DNA of 64,000 nt. Source: Proteocatella sphenisci DSM 23131. GTDB taxonomy: Bacteria; Bacillota; Clostridia; Peptostreptococcales; Filifactoraceae. This document shows positions 63,794 through 64,000 of this stretch, in pieces. Positions within the stretch are counted from its first letter, which is position 1. The number at the start of each line of letters is the position of its first letter. The notes under the pieces were generated by a model. That model was not told where the DNA came from. It did no database searches and saw only the letters and a program-made list of their open reading frames with translations. The DNA is taken from contig NZ_AUID01000002.1 of NCBI RefSeq assembly GCF_000423525.1, positions 111,649 to 175,648 of the forward strand, written 5' to 3'. Position numbers and translations under genes: made by a program.

Positions 63794-64000
63794 ATGAAAC
63801 AATATTATAACCAATTTTTTGAAAAAGGACAACAGGTTATTAATTTTAATCTTTACACAATAGGTTTACCTGCTGACGATCCAGTCTATACCCTAATAAA
63901 TGTATTGGAGGATTTCGATTTTTCTAGCTTACTGGCTAGATACTCAAACAAGGGAAGAAAAGGCTATAACCCTATTATGTTATTTGCAGTATTGCTTTAC
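63794..64000 (+). CDS. Transposase, N-terminal part (IS1182-like, DUF772)
   Basis: 69 codons are visible from the ATG at 63794 to the window edge. The peptide begins MKQYYNQFFEKGQQ and contains LYTIGLPADDPVYTLINVLE and RKGYNPIMLFAVLLY. The last segment is the DUF772 pattern that opens IS1182/IS5-related DDE transposases. The reading frame is intact as far as seen. Catalytic residues are outside the window. Confidence 0.78.
   Translation, partial: MKQYYNQFFEKGQQVINFNLYTIGLPADDPVYTLINVLEDFDFSSLLARYSNKGRKGYNPIMLFAVLLY

Larger units (their letters stand above)
63663..64000 (+). mobile_element. Left end of an IS1182-like insertion sequence (cut by window edge)
   Basis: It begins at a G-rich terminus GGGGGCTGTCGGGAAATAG (63663-63681), which also pairs with AGCCCCC (63680-63686). 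An AT-rich leader and the transposase start follow. The element lies 9 nt after the namZ stop. The right end is beyond the window, so completeness and target duplication cannot be judged. Confidence 0.7.

Noticed and set aside
1..64000. CRISPR array, tRNA, rRNA or prophage genes
   Set aside because: No regularly spaced repeats, no tRNA-like T-loop with acceptor pairing, and no phage structural or integrase genes were seen.

Overview
The window is AT-rich, densely coded DNA with strong AGGAGG-type ribosome binding sites, sigma-A-like promoters, lipoprotein signal peptides and no outer-membrane genes. Class III fructose-bisphosphatase, a GerMN lipoprotein, stalk-domain (copper-amine-oxidase N-terminal-like) secreted proteins and a Na+-pumping decarboxylase point to an anaerobic, fermentative member of the Clostridia. 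No rRNA or tRNA gene is present, so I do not name a genus.

Layout. 1-6 kb: a glycine-betaine ABC transporter (cut by the edge), fbp with rlmH, a GerMN lipoprotein, and a FAS1 protein with a recent internal duplication. 6-10.6 kb: cobalamin adenosyltransferase, a two-component system behind a small secreted repeat protein, and two methionine-sulfoxide reductases. 10.6-17.7 kb: one uninterrupted operon for methylmalonyl-CoA metabolism (mutase A and B, MeaB, epimerase, four decarboxylase subunits), which can turn succinyl-CoA into propionyl-CoA while exporting Na+. The adenosyltransferase can supply its cofactor. 18-23 kb: a LacI-type regulator followed by two secreted proteins of unknown role (DUF4127 and stalk/PKD-like). 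23-40.2 kb: a complete Gram-positive type IV pilus locus.

40.3-50.9 kb: uracil/xanthine-type permease, a ribbon-helix-helix regulator with clpB, D-serine dehydratase, a two-subunit CoA-transferase, and comEB-wecA-wecB. 51-63.7 kb: a divergent RelA/SpoT-domain protein, PhzF isomerase, M24 peptidase, AI-2E family permease, CDF cation transporter, histidine phosphatase, a MacAB-like ABC exporter with adaptor, and a NamZ-type muramidase. The last 340 bases are the left end of an insertion sequence.

The most striking region is the pilus locus. It encodes a 2568-residue protein that starts as a type IV prepilin and continues as a GLUG-repeat adhesin, next to three minor prepilins. Cyclic di-GMP appears to act twice: a GEMM-I riboswitch lies directly before the major pilin gene, and the PilB ATPase carries an N-terminal MshEN c-di-GMP-binding motif. 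A perfect 22-bp palindrome abuts the pilB promoter. Other regulatory sites that can be read directly include PhoB/OmpR-spaced direct repeats before the two-component operon, a palindrome between -35 and -10 of the RHH-clpB promoter, an inverted repeat framing an extended -10 before the mutase operon, and a (TTAACG)2 palindrome before the CoA-transferase genes.
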